Both the position numbers and the translations under genes were made by a program. 64,000 nucleotides of DNA from Conexibacter sp. DBS9H8 (GTDB lineage Bacteria > Actinomycetota > Thermoleophilia > Solirubrobacterales > Solirubrobacteraceae): assembly GCF_023330685.1 (NCBI RefSeq), contig NZ_CP097128.1:2356001-2420000 (forward strand). Direction: 5' to 3'. This document shows, one piece after another, positions 37,357 through 45,569 of the stretch. The stretch's first letter is position 1, and each line of letters begins with the position of its first letter. The notes under the pieces were generated by a model. That model had not been told where the DNA came from. It saw only the letters and a list, made by a program, of their open reading frames with translations, and made no database searches.

Positions 37357-38652
37357 TTGCTGAGCCATCGGGAGACGACGCTCCCCGCGGGCGTCCGGAT
37401 CGTGACGGAGGCGATGCCCTCCGTCCGGTCCGTGACGCTCGGGTTCTGGATCGGCACCGGCTCGCGCGGTGAGAGCGAGGCCGAGGCGGGCCTCTCCCAC
37501 CTGCTCGAACACCTGCTGTTCAAGGGCACCCGGTCGCACACGAGCCTCGAGATCGACCAGATCTTCGACACGATGGGCGCGGAGATCAACGCGGGAACCG
37601 GGCGGGAGACGACGTCCCTGTACGCCCGCGTCCTCGACGAGCACCTTCCGCGCGCCCTGTCGGTGATGGCCGAGATGGTGTTCGCGCCGACCCTCGATGA
37701 CATCGACGCCGAACGGGAGGTGATCCTCGAGGAGATCGCCATGTACGAGGACGATCCACAGGAGAAGATCTTCGATCTGCTCGGTGAGACCGTGTTCGGG
37801 CACCATCCGCTTGGCCGGGCGATCATCGGGTATGCGCCGGTGATCGCCTCGACTCCCGCCGCGGGTATCCGCGCCTTCCACGCCGGCCGCTACGTGCCCG
37901 CCAACGTCGTCGTCGCCGCCGCCGGCGCGGTTGACCACGACCAGCTCGTCGCGCACGTCGACTCCGCCCTCTCGGCCTGCGGTGACCGGTCGGCGGTCGG
38001 TACGCCTCCCGCTGTGGTCGGCTTTGGGCTCGACCACAGCGCCCCCGCGCAGCGACGCTTCGAGGCCAAGGAGACCGAGCAGTTCCACATCTGCCTCGGC
38101 GCCAGTGCCCTCTCCCGCCACGACCCTCGCCGCTTCGGGCTCCGAGTTCTCGACACGATCTTCGGCGGCGCCTCCTCCTCCCGCCTCTTTCAGGAGGTGC
38201 GCGAGCGGCGCGGGCTCGCCTACTCCGTCTACTCCTTCGCCGCCGGATACGCGGACACCGGCCAGATCGGCCTCTACGTCGGCACCCGCCCGGAGAACGT
38301 CGAGGCCGCCCTCGCGGTCGTCGGCAGTGAGCTCGCCCGGGTCGTTGAGAACCCGGCGACGGACGACGAGCTTGCACGGGCCAAGGAGAACCTCAAGGGC
38401 CGCATGCTGCTTGCCCTCGAGTCGACCGGGGCGCGGATGAACCGGCTTGGCTCCTCCGTGCTCGCCGGAGAGCCCCTGCTCTCCCTCGACGAGATCGAGG
38501 CGGCGATCGACGCCGTCAGCCTCGCCGAGCTCGCCGAGCTCGCTGGTGAGCTGTGGGACCCCGCCCGCCTGTCCGTCGTCGGAATCGGTCCGGATGAGGA
38601 CCGCTTCGACGCCGCCGCCGACGGGCTCGGCCTCCCGGCGGTGGCGGCGTGA
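37357..38652 (+). CDS. M16 family zinc metalloprotease
   Basis: The 431-residue pitrilysin/mitochondrial-processing-like protein has the inverted zinc motif H-L-L-E-H (in S-H-L-L-E-H-L-L-F-K-G-T), the downstream glutamate in E-R-E-V-I-L-E-E-I, and the C-terminal partner domain with R-R-G-L-A-Y-S-V-Y. The native substrate is unknown; pnp-M16-dapB is a conserved order in actinobacteria and firmicutes. The frame begins at a TTG directly after the pnp stop, with no good ribosome-binding site, so it may be read by reinitiation. Confidence 0.92.
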   Translation: MLSHRETTLPAGVRIVTEAMPSVRSVTLGFWIGTGSRGESEAEAGLSHLLEHLLFKGTRSHTSLEIDQIFDTMGAEINAGTGRETTSLYARVLDEHLPRALSVMAEMVFAPTLDDIDAEREVILEEIAMYEDDPQEKIFDLLGETVFGHHPLGRAIIGYAPVIASTPAAGIRAFHAGRYVPANVVVAAAGAVDHDQLVAHVDSALSACGDRSAVGTPPAVVGFGLDHSAPAQRRFEAKETEQFHICLGASALSRHDPRRFGLRVLDTIFGGASSSRLFQEVRERRGLAYSVYSFAAGYADTGQIGLYVGTRPENVEAALAVVGSELARVVENPATDDELARAKENLKGRMLLALESTGARMNRLGSSVLAGEPLLSLDEIEAAIDAVSLAELAELAGELWDPARLSVVGIGPDEDRFDAAADGLGLPAVAA

Positions 38653-39344
38653 TCCGGGTCCTCGTCAGCGGTGCGGCCGGCCGCATGGGGGCGACGGTAT
38701 GTCAGGCCGTCGCGGCCGCCGACGGGCTCGAGCTCGTCGCGCGTGCCGACCCCGCGCTCGGGGTGAGCGTCGCCGACGCGATCGCCACCGCCGCTCCTGA
38801 GGTGATGGTCGACTTCAGTCTGCCCCACAGTGCGGTCGCGAACATCCGCGCCGCCCTCGCCGCGGGCGTCCACGCCGTCGTCGGCACGACCGGATTCGAC
38901 CTGTCCGCCCTCGACGGGCTCGACGGTGCGAACCTGTTCATCGCCCCGAACTTCGCGATCGGCGCGGTGCTGATGATGCGGTTCGCCGCTGAGGCCGCCC
39001 GCCACATGGCCGCGGCGGAGATCATCGAGCTCCACCACGACGCCAAACTCGACGCGCCGTCGGGGACGGCGGCCCTCACCGCCGCGCGGATGGCTGCGGC
39101 CGTCCCGGAGCGTGGTGCCCCGCCGATTCACTCGGTCCGCCTCCCCGGTCTCGTCGCCCACCAGGAGGTGATCCTCGGTGACCTCGGTCAGACCCTGACG
39201 ATCCGGCACGACTCAATCGACCGCTCCTCGTTCATGCCCGGGGTGATCCTCGCCGTCCGCCGCGTCGGCGATCTGCCCGACCGCGTCACCGTCGGTCTCG
39301 AACGGCTGCTCTGGAACGACGCCGGCGGAACGACCGCACCCTGA
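38649..39344 (+). CDS. dapB: 4-hydroxy-tetrahydrodipicolinate reductase
   Basis: The 231-residue protein has an N-terminal Rossmann motif (V-S-G-A-A-G-R-M-G), the V-G-T-T-G-F segment and the substrate motif E-L-H-H-D-A-K-L-D-A-P-S-G-T-A. It reduces the DapA product with NAD(P)H in lysine/DAP synthesis. It starts at GTG 38649 inside the M16 stop. dapA lies 1.4 kb downstream. Confidence 0.96.
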   Translation: MIRVLVSGAAGRMGATVCQAVAAADGLELVARADPALGVSVADAIATAAPEVMVDFSLPHSAVANIRAALAAGVHAVVGTTGFDLSALDGLDGANLFIAPNFAIGAVLMMRFAAEAARHMAAAEIIELHHDAKLDAPSGTAALTAARMAAAVPERGAPPIHSVRLPGLVAHQEVILGDLGQTLTIRHDSIDRSSFMPGVILAVRRVGDLPDRVTVGLERLLWNDAGGTTAP

Positions 39345-39378
39345 TCGGAACCGTTCACCGACGGTCCTCCACCTCAGC

Positions 39379-39384
39379 TACACT
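39379..39384 (+). promoter_or_regulatory. -10 hexamer TACACT of lepB
   Basis: TACACT, identical to the infB hexamer, ends 9 nt before an ATT codon at 39394 that is in frame with signal peptidase. Confidence 0.45.
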
Positions 39385-39393
39385 CCGCTCGCT

Positions 39394-40026
39394 ATTACGA
39401 AAACCGACTCATTTTCCCGGCGGCTGCGGTCGCTACTCGAACTCATCCTCACCGTTGCGGTCGCGGCCGGCATCGCGTTTCTCGTGCAGGCGTTCGTCGT
39501 CAAGCCCTACCGGATCCCGAGCGGCTCGATGGAGCCGACCCTGGCGATCAACCAGCGGATCCTCGTCAACCGGCTCGACACCCATCCCGGACTCGGGGCG
39601 GTCGTCGTCTTCCATCCGCCACGCGGCGCTGACCTCACTGGCGACCAGTGCGGCAACCCACATCAGGGGTTCAACGCCGAGGGCGCCCCGGACGCGGCCC
39701 CGTGCGACCAATCGCTCCCCGGCGCCTCGAGTGAGACGTTCGTCAAACGCGTCGTCGGGCTCCCAGGCGACACGCTGCGAATCATCAACGGCCACGTTTA
39801 CCGCAACGGGGTCAAGGAGGCCGACAGCTTCATCACCCCCTGCGGCGGCTCCTCGGAGTGCACCTTCTCCCAGTCGATCAAGGTGCCCGCGGGGGAGTAC
39901 TACATGATGGGGGACAACCGCGGGGATTCCGACGACAGCCGCTACTGGGGGCCCGTTCCCCAGCACGACATCATCGGGGTCGCGTTCTTCACCTACTGGC
40001 CGCTCGGCCGCATCGGCACCCTCTAG
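39394..40026 (+). CDS. lepB: Signal peptidase I, probable ATT start
   Basis: The catalytic part is clear: R-I-P-S-G-S-M-E-P-T with nucleophile Ser and F-V-K-R-V-V-G-L-P-G-D with the general-base Lys, plus the G-D-N-R-G-D-S-D-D-S-R-Y-W-G box. It removes signal peptides at the outer face of the membrane. The first ordinary start, GTG 39484, would cut off the N-terminal anchor, but codons 39421-39480 in frame encode L-L-E-L-I-L-T-V-A-V-A-A-G-I-A-F-L, the expected transmembrane helix. Upstream of it the frame has no ATG, GTG or TTG back to a stop at 39244. I take ATT 39394 (CTG 39424 is the alternative), giving 210 residues with Ser45 and Lys118. Confidence 0.85.
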   Translation: MTKTDSFSRRLRSLLELILTVAVAAGIAFLVQAFVVKPYRIPSGSMEPTLAINQRILVNRLDTHPGLGAVVVFHPPRGADLTGDQCGNPHQGFNAEGAPDAAPCDQSLPGASSETFVKRVVGLPGDTLRIINGHVYRNGVKEADSFITPCGGSSECTFSQSIKVPAGEYYMMGDNRGDSDDSRYWGPVPQHDIIGVAFFTYWPLGRIGTL

Positions 40027-40032
40027 CGAGCG

Positions 40033-40338
40033 GTGGCCATGCGACTGCCCGAGCGCAGCGTTCTCGTCCTCACCAGCCTCGCAGGCGGGGACCGGCACGG
40101 TTACGCGCTGCTCAAGGACATCGAGAGCTTCTCCGGGGTGACGTTGTCGCCGGGCACCCTGTATGGCGCCCTCGCCAAGCTCGAGGCCGACGGGTACGTC
40201 GAGCGGCTCGCCGCCGAAGACCGCCGCAACCCCTACCGGCTCACACCGGCCGGCCGTGCGGCGCTGGCCGACCGGCTCGCCGAGTCGGCCCGGATCGCCT
40301 CCCTCGGGCTTGAGCGGATCGCCCTCGGGGGCACGTGA
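40033..40338 (+). CDS. PadR-family transcriptional regulator
   Basis: The 101-residue winged-helix protein has H-G-Y-A-L-L-K-D-I-E, the recognition segment L-S-P-G-T-L-Y-G-A-L-A-K-L-E-A-D-G-Y-V, and R-Y/R-L-T-P-A-G-R-A-A-L, the PadR pattern. It probably represses itself and the membrane protein gene it overlaps (GTGA at 40335-40338). The effector is unknown. Start GTG 40033 or ATG 40039. Confidence 0.9.
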   Translation: MAMRLPERSVLVLTSLAGGDRHGYALLKDIESFSGVTLSPGTLYGALAKLEADGYVERLAAEDRRNPYRLTPAGRAALADRLAESARIASLGLERIALGGT

Positions 40339-40700
40339 TGCGCCGGCTGATCGCCGCAGCGATCCTCCTCTACCCGCGCCAGGTCCGCTCGCGGCACGGC
40401 TCCGAGCTTGGCTGCCTCGCCGAGGAGCTGATCGACCGTGACGGGGCAGCCGCCGCTGCCGTCGTCGCCCGCCTCGCCGCCGACGGCGTCGGCCAGCGCC
40501 TGCGCAGTCGCACGACGCTCGTGGTGATGGCGATCACCCTGGCGGGCAGCAGCGTCGGGGGCCTCGCGGTCTCCGACATCGCCGCCGCGAGCTCCCCGGC
40601 CCCCGCTCCCCTCCGCGCCCACCACGTCCAGCACCAGCATCGGCCCCTGCGACGGGCAGACCGCACGCCCGCCGACCGCGCTGGAATAATCGCTCCGTGA
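40335..40700 (+). CDS. PadR-associated small membrane protein, unknown function
   Basis: The 121-residue protein has an N-terminal L-Y-P-R-Q-V-R-S-R-H-G-S-E-L motif resembling the L-Y-P-R-x-W-R-x-R-Y-G-x-E-L segment of membrane proteins coded next to PadR regulators. One transmembrane helix follows at about residues 61-80 (V-V-M-A-I-T-L-A-G-S-S-V-G-G-L-A) and the tail is His/Arg/Pro-rich. Coupling to the PadR gene implies joint control; no biochemical role can be assigned. It overlaps dapA by 4 nt. Confidence 0.6.
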   Translation: MMRRLIAAAILLYPRQVRSRHGSELGCLAEELIDRDGAAAAAVVARLAADGVGQRLRSRTTLVVMAITLAGSSVGGLAVSDIAAASSPAPAPLRAHHVQHQHRPLRRADRTPADRAGIIAP

Positions 40701-41572
40701 GCGGCCTCGGCACGATCCTCACCGCGATGGTGACCCCCTTTGACGCGAGCGGCGCCGTCGACGAACCGGCCGCCGCCCGGCTGCTGGCCCATCTCTTTGC
40801 CACCGGTTCAGACGGCGTCGTCGTCTGTGGCACCACCGGCGAGGCCGCGACCCTCGATGACGCCGAGCACCTTGGCTTCATCGCGTTCGTGATCGAGCAG
40901 ACCCGTCGCCATCACCCGGGCAAGACCGTGGTGGCCGGTGTCGGCTCCAACGACACCCGCCACGCGGTGGCCCTCACCGCGGCGGCGACCGAACTGCGCC
41001 CCGACGCGCTGCTCAGCGTCAATCCGTACTACAACCGTCCGAGCCGTGCGGGGGTGGTCGCCCACTACCGGGAGGTCAACGCCGCCACTGACCTGCCGGT
41101 GATGCTCTACAACATCCCCCAGCGCACCGGGGCGGATCTGCCCAACGATCTGCTCGCGGAACTCGCCCAGTTCGAGCACGTCGCCGCGGTCAAGCAGGCC
41201 AACCCGGCTAACCTGGCTCTCATCGACGGACTTGAACTCTACGCCGGCAACGATGAGAACCTCGTTGACGTGCTCGCACTCGGTGGCGCCGGCGGCGTAC
41301 TCACCCTCAGCCACATCTTCGGGGCGGAGTTCCGCCAGATCGCCGACGATCCCGCTCGGCGTGAGCAGGTCCATGCCTCCCTCGCCGACGCCTACCGGGA
41401 CATGGCGATCGCCCCGCTCGCGGTGACCAACAAGGCGGCGCTGTCGCTGCTGGGCATCGACGTCGGCGGGCCGCGGCTCCCCTACGTGCCCCTTGACGCG
41501 GCCGAACGGGACGTGATCCGGCGCCTGCTCGAACGTCACGGCCGCCTCAGCTCGACGGGCGTTCCGGCGTGA
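40697..41572 (+). CDS. dapA: 4-hydroxy-tetrahydrodipicolinate synthase
   Basis: The 291-residue TIM barrel has G-T-T-G-E-A-A-T-L, the catalytic Tyr in S-V-N-P-Y-Y-N-R-P, Y-N-I-P-Q-R-T-G and the Schiff-base Lys in A-A-V-K-Q-A. It condenses pyruvate with aspartate semialdehyde, the first step of the DAP/lysine route completed in this window by dapB, dapL and dapF. GTG start inside the upstream stop (GTGA), and the dapA stop overlaps the rnj start in the same way. Confidence 0.96.
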   Translation: MSGLGTILTAMVTPFDASGAVDEPAAARLLAHLFATGSDGVVVCGTTGEAATLDDAEHLGFIAFVIEQTRRHHPGKTVVAGVGSNDTRHAVALTAAATELRPDALLSVNPYYNRPSRAGVVAHYREVNAATDLPVMLYNIPQRTGADLPNDLLAELAQFEHVAAVKQANPANLALIDGLELYAGNDENLVDVLALGGAGGVLTLSHIFGAEFRQIADDPARREQVHASLADAYRDMAIAPLAVTNKAALSLLGIDVGGPRLPYVPLDAAERDVIRRLLERHGRLSSTGVPA

Positions 41573-43239
41573 GTTCGACCGTGCGCGTCCTGCCGCTCGG
41601 CGGCCTCGGCGAGATCGGCAAGAACATGATGGTGGTCGAGTACCAGGATCGCATCGTCGTCATCGACACCGGCCTGCGCTTCCCGACCGCCGAGATGCTC
41701 GGCATCGACCTCGTCCTTCCCGACTTCAGCTACCTGAAGGAGCGGGCCGAGCAGATTGAGGCGATCGTCATCACCCACGGCCACGAGGACCACCTCGGGG
41801 CGCTCCCGTGGGTCCTGCGCGAACTCAACCGGGCCGGGGTCAACCCGCCGATCTACAGCTCCCGGCTGACGGTCGCGATGGCCCGCTCCAAGCTCGACGA
41901 ACACCGCCTGCGCGACGTCGACATCTCCGACGTCAAGACCGGCGAACAGATCACCGCGGGCCCGTTCGACATCGAGCTCGTGCATATGACCCACTCGATC
42001 CCCGACGCATGTGCGGTCGCCCTGCACACCGACCTCGGTGTGATCCTCGCGACCGGCGACTACAAGTTCGATCAGACGCCCGTGGACGAGCGCCCGGCCG
42101 ATTTTGCCCGCCTCGCCGAGCTCGGGGCCGAGGGTGTGCTGCTGCTCTGTGGCGACTCCACCAACGCCGACCGGCCGGGCTACTCGCCCTCAGAAGCGGT
42201 CGTCGGCCCGCACCTGGAGGAGGTGTTCGCCCGCTGTGAGGGGCGGATCGTCGTGACGAGCTTCGCCTCCAACATCCACCGCGTCCAGCAGGTTGTCGAC
42301 GCCGCCGCCGCCCAGGGCCGCAAGGTCGCCCTGGTCGGCCGGAGCATGCGCAAGAACGTGGGGATCGGTCGCAGCCTTGGGCACATCGAGGTGCCGGAGG
42401 GAATGCTCATCCAGCCCCAGGAGGTCGAGCACTATCCCGACCACAAGGTCGTCATCATCTCGACCGGATCTCAGGGCGAGCCGCTGTCGGCGCTGCGCCG
42501 GATGGCCCACCATGACCATCGTCAGATCCAGCTGCACCGGGGGGACACCGTCGTCTTCTCCGCGACGCCGATTCCCGGCAACGAGCGGGCGGTCGGTGAC
42601 ACCGTCGACCGTCTCTACCACATCGGCTGTGACGTGATCACGACCGCGGACGCCCCGATTCACGCATCCGGCCACGGCTTCCAGGAGGAGCTGAAGCTGA
42701 TGCTCAACCTCGTCAAGCCGCGGTACGTGATGCCAATCCACGGGGATCACAAGCGCATCCACCTCCACGGCCAGCTCGCCCAGGCGGTCGGCATCGACGC
42801 GGACGCGGTGTTCGCCCTCGAAAACGGCCTGCCGCTCGAGCTCGACGCGCGCGGGGCGCGGATCGGCGAGAAACAGCAGGCCGGGATGATCTTCGTTGAC
42901 GGGGTCGATATCGGTGACCCGGCCGACGTCGCCCTCCGGGATCGCCGGACCCTGTCGGCGGACGGGATCCTCATCCTCGTCGCGACGATCTCCGCGCAGG
43001 ACGGCAGCCCCGTCCAGGACCCGGAGGTGATCTTCCGGGGCGTCCCGTTCGTCGACAACGCCGCCGCGCTGGCGGACACGATCCGGTCAGAGATCGAGGA
43101 CGTGCTCACGAAGGCGGCCGCCGACGGCATCCGGGAGATCGAGGACCTCCAGCACGAGCTCCACGAGGAGCTCGCCGCCTTCCTCTATGACCGCCTCAAG
43201 CGCCGCCCGATGGTTCTGCCGGTCGTCGTCGAGGTCTGA
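41569..43239 (+). CDS. rnj: Ribonuclease J
   Basis: The 556-residue metallo-beta-lactamase/beta-CASP nuclease begins L-P-L-G-G-L-G-E-I-G-K-N, has the zinc motif T-H-G-H-E-D-H-L-G, L-C-G-D-S-T-N, a beta-CASP region with S-F-A-S-N-I-H-R, M-P-I-H-G-D-H-K and a C-terminal domain. It is a 5' exo/endonuclease in rRNA maturation and mRNA decay. dapA-rnj is a conserved actinobacterial pair; ftsK usually follows, but a two-component system lies between here. Its last 55 nt overlap the convergent kinase gene. Confidence 0.95.
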   Translation: MSSTVRVLPLGGLGEIGKNMMVVEYQDRIVVIDTGLRFPTAEMLGIDLVLPDFSYLKERAEQIEAIVITHGHEDHLGALPWVLRELNRAGVNPPIYSSRLTVAMARSKLDEHRLRDVDISDVKTGEQITAGPFDIELVHMTHSIPDACAVALHTDLGVILATGDYKFDQTPVDERPADFARLAELGAEGVLLLCGDSTNADRPGYSPSEAVVGPHLEEVFARCEGRIVVTSFASNIHRVQQVVDAAAAQGRKVALVGRSMRKNVGIGRSLGHIEVPEGMLIQPQEVEHYPDHKVVIISTGSQGEPLSALRRMAHHDHRQIQLHRGDTVVFSATPIPGNERAVGDTVDRLYHIGCDVITTADAPIHASGHGFQEELKLMLNLVKPRYVMPIHGDHKRIHLHGQLAQAVGIDADAVFALENGLPLELDARGARIGEKQQAGMIFVDGVDIGDPADVALRDRRTLSADGILILVATISAQDGSPVQDPEVIFRGVPFVDNAAALADTIRSEIEDVLTKAAADGIREIEDLQHELHEELAAFLYDRLKRRPMVLPVVVEV

Positions 43240-44801
43240 GCGCCGGGAACGACGACTGGCTCGGGCGCGCCGGGCTGGGCGGACGTCGGGGCCTGTGCGA
43301 CGGCAGGGAAGCGGATCTCAAAGCGCGTGCCGCCGGCCCCGCCTGTGACCGCCGGGCTCGTCAGGGTGACCTCGGCGCGGTGGGAGTCGGCGACGGCCCG
43401 GACGATCGCCAGCCCGAGGCCGGTACCCCGGCCGCCGTCGCCGTGACCGCGGACGAACCGGTCGAACACCCGCTCGCGCAGGTCGGCGGGTATGCCGGGC
43501 CCCTCGTCCTCGACGATGAGCACCGCGGAGGCGCCGGCCAGCGCCGTCCGGGCCCGGATCGCCGTGCCCGGCGCAGTGTGGTTGAGCGCGTTCTCGAGCA
43601 GGTTGAGGATGAGCCGGTGGACCTCGTCACGGTTGGCGTCGACGACCGCCGGGCCGGGGAACACGGTCAGCTCGTGGTCCTCGGCGACGGGCCCGAGTTC
43701 CCCGGCCGCGTCGCGCAGCACCTCGGCGAGGTCGGTCGGCCGCTGGGGCGCCTCCCGGCGCGCGTCGGCGCGGGCGAGCAGCAGCAGGTCCCCGACGAGG
43801 CGGCGCATCCGCCGCGTCGAGCGCAGCGCCGACTTGGCCGACTCGGCCTGTTCACCGGCGAGTTCGTCGGCGAGCAGTTCGAGGTTGGCGAGAACGCTCG
43901 TCAACGGGGTGCGCAGCTCATGGGAGGCGTCGGCGACGAACTCACGCTGGCGGGTCAGGGCCGCCTCCGTGTCGGCTCGGGCGGCGGCGAGGGAGGCGAG
44001 CATCCCCTCGAGGGTGCGGGCGAGCTCGGACACCTCATCCCGGGCCTCCGGGTGGGGGATCCGTCGCGTCGGGTCCCGGGTCAGCTCGATCTCCCGCGCG
44101 ACCTCACTGAGCTCCGAGATCGGCCGCATCGCCCGGCGCGCCACATACAGCCCGGCGAGCAGGGCGAGGATCGCTCCGCCGAGCACCCCGAGCACGAGGA
44201 ACACCCGGATACGGGAGACCGTCTGGTCGATCTGGGAGAGCGGGCGGGCATACAGGAGCCAGCCGTGGTTGATCGGTCCCCAGCTGATCCAGCGGGCGAA
44301 CACCTCTTGGCCGGCCTCCCCGTAGGTGACCGTCGAGCCGGTGCCGATGCCCGGCGGTGGCATCAGCTGCGGATCGTTGACGGGCCGGCCGTGGGCGTTG
44401 ACCGCGGAGGAGCAGAGCGTGTCGCCGTAGTTGTCGAACAGGCGGATCTGCGCACTGTCGGTGAACGCGAGGTCGATCAGGTTGCCCTCACATTCGGTCG
44501 CGCCGTGCTTGACCTGCACGGGGGCGACATTCTGGGGCAGGTTCTGGAAGGTCGTGTTCATCGACTCCAGGAACGCGTCACGGACCTGACCGTCGGCGAG
44601 CGCGCCGACGATCGCGGCGAAGCTCGCGAGGATCACGCAGGTGAGCGCGGCCGAGCCGCCGGCGAGACGCCAGCGGACGGGAACCCGCCGGTACGCGGAG
44701 AACGTCGCCCGCGCCGCGGATCGTATGAAGGAGCCGGGGCTCACGTCGGCTTCACGCTTCTTTGCCAGGTTGGAGACGGACACCACAATCGTATTGGTCA
44801 T
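43185..44801 (-). CDS. Sensor histidine kinase (HAMP, HisKA, HATPase)
   Basis: Up to 538 residues: two transmembrane helices (about 52-70 and 200-220) flank an extracytoplasmic sensor with two cysteines, followed by HAMP, the H-box F-V-A-D-A-S-H-E-L-R-T-P (His294), the N-box L-L-E-N-A-L-N-H and G-T-G-L-G-L-A-I-V. It should phosphorylate the OmpR-type regulator encoded upstream. The first 40 residues are odd: they derive from a frameshifted copy of the regulator's 3' end, so the true start may be GTG 44744. The 3' end overlaps rnj by 55 nt in convergent orientation. Confidence 0.88.
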   Translation of the reverse strand: MTNTIVVSVSNLAKKREADVSPGSFIRSAARATFSAYRRVPVRWRLAGGSAALTCVILASFAAIVGALADGQVRDAFLESMNTTFQNLPQNVAPVQVKHGATECEGNLIDLAFTDSAQIRLFDNYGDTLCSSAVNAHGRPVNDPQLMPPPGIGTGSTVTYGEAGQEVFARWISWGPINHGWLLYARPLSQIDQTVSRIRVFLVLGVLGGAILALLAGLYVARRAMRPISELSEVAREIELTRDPTRRIPHPEARDEVSELARTLEGMLASLAAARADTEAALTRQREFVADASHELRTPLTSVLANLELLADELAGEQAESAKSALRSTRRMRRLVGDLLLLARADARREAPQRPTDLAEVLRDAAGELGPVAEDHELTVFPGPAVVDANRDEVHRLILNLLENALNHTAPGTAIRARTALAGASAVLIVEDEGPGIPADLRERVFDRFVRGHGDGGRGTGLGLAIVRAVADSHRAEVTLTSPAVTGGAGGTRFEIRFPAVAQAPTSAQPGAPEPVVVPGAQTSTTTGRTIGRRLRRS

Positions 44802-44818
44802 CCCGTGGTGGACATAGC
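44693..44818. repeat. Direct repeat copy B: decayed copy of the response regulator 3' end
   Basis: This segment aligns with 45574-45700 at roughly 85% by my count, with about 17 mismatches and one missing base. The missing base shifts the regulator frame, so on the minus strand the copy starts M-T-N-T-I and then runs into the kinase frame. Confidence 0.8.
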
Positions 44819-45024
44819 CCCCGGGTCGTCACTGTGATCCCGGGGCACCACCGGTATGGCGGCTCGGCGCGGCATGACTGCGGGGACAGCGGTGTGGCGT
44901 GGATGGGCGCTTCAGCAACGTCGGCGCCGACCGACATCGGGGACGGGCTCGGGCCGTGATGAGGGACCTGGCGGCCTCCGCAGCACGCCGGAGTTGCCGG
45001 GCGCGACGCTGCTCGCTCGGCACC

Positions 45025-45063
45025 GAGTTCAAAAAGACGTCGATATGACGCATCTTTGAACTC
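45025..45063. repeat. Inverted repeat with AT-rich core
   Basis: Perfect 9-bp outer arms (45025-45033 and 45055-45063) continue into an imperfect stem with inner CGTC/GACG pairs around the loop gatat. It is clearly more AT-rich than its surroundings and could be a terminator, an operator or an end of inserted DNA. Confidence 0.5.
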
Positions 45064-45456
45064 GCTCCCCCTTCCAGTCGTCGCCCTCACCGGCCTGCGC
45101 CTGTTCTCACCGATCTGAAGCCCTCGGCCCTGGAGATCCGCCGGCTGGACAGCGGCTATCCGGTCCTGCGCCCTCGCGACAACCCGGCTCCTGCGGCGGC
45201 GATGGCCGGACCGTTCCTGCTCCACCGGGCCATACGGGTGGCGCTGGGCCGGCGCGCGGCGCTCACCTCGCGCGGAGTGAGCGTGTTTCGCGCTCCGGCA
45301 AACGGGTCGCTGTGCATGGCAGCATCGGACGGCGCCCAGGCGGACGGTTCGACCGAGTGCGCGGCGGTGACCGAGCGGGTCGTTGACATCGAGGGTCCGC
45401 GAACGGTGCCGCCACCGGGAACGCTGCGCTGGAGCGAACCTGGAGGTGCGGGCTGA
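45061..45456 (+). pseudogene. Possible gene fragment (secreted or anchored small protein)
   Basis: The plus-strand frame is open from after a stop at 45046 to 45456 and includes A-P-A-N-G-S-L-C-M-A-A-S-D followed by a second cysteine (T-E-C-A). The first ATG (45202) would leave only 84 residues and lacks a ribosome-binding site. The spacing of the cysteines hints at a truncated extracytoplasmic protein, but I cannot name a family, and it may be non-coding. Confidence 0.25.
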
Positions 45457-45569
45457 TCCTCGAGCGAGTTGCCGGCCGGCACCGCCACGGCACGGCACGC
45501 TGCGCCGCGTGAACGGGACACCGTCCTCCCGGCCCGCCGTCGTGGCGCACACCGGCACGGGAAACCCGA

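Larger units (their letters stand above)
44802..45569. other. Gene-poor interval between kinase and regulator
   Basis: This 768-bp stretch separates two genes that would normally be adjacent. Frames on both strands are Arg/Pro-rich and show no recognisable family. It begins with repeat copy B, contains an inverted repeat at 45025-45063 and a possible plus-strand gene fragment at about 45061-45456. The best reading is debris of a duplicated and deleted regulator/kinase segment with foreign sequence. Confidence 0.5.

Noticed and set aside
35185-38121. 978-residue minus-strand open frame opposite pnp and the M16 gene
   Set aside because: It is the antisense shadow of two well-identified genes: composition is Asp/Gly/Val-rich with no motif, as expected from GC-rich codon bias.
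44752-45558. 268-residue minus-strand frame in the regulator/kinase gap
   Set aside because: It is Arg/Ser/Pro-rich without motifs and overlaps the kinase start. It looks like chance coding in debris.
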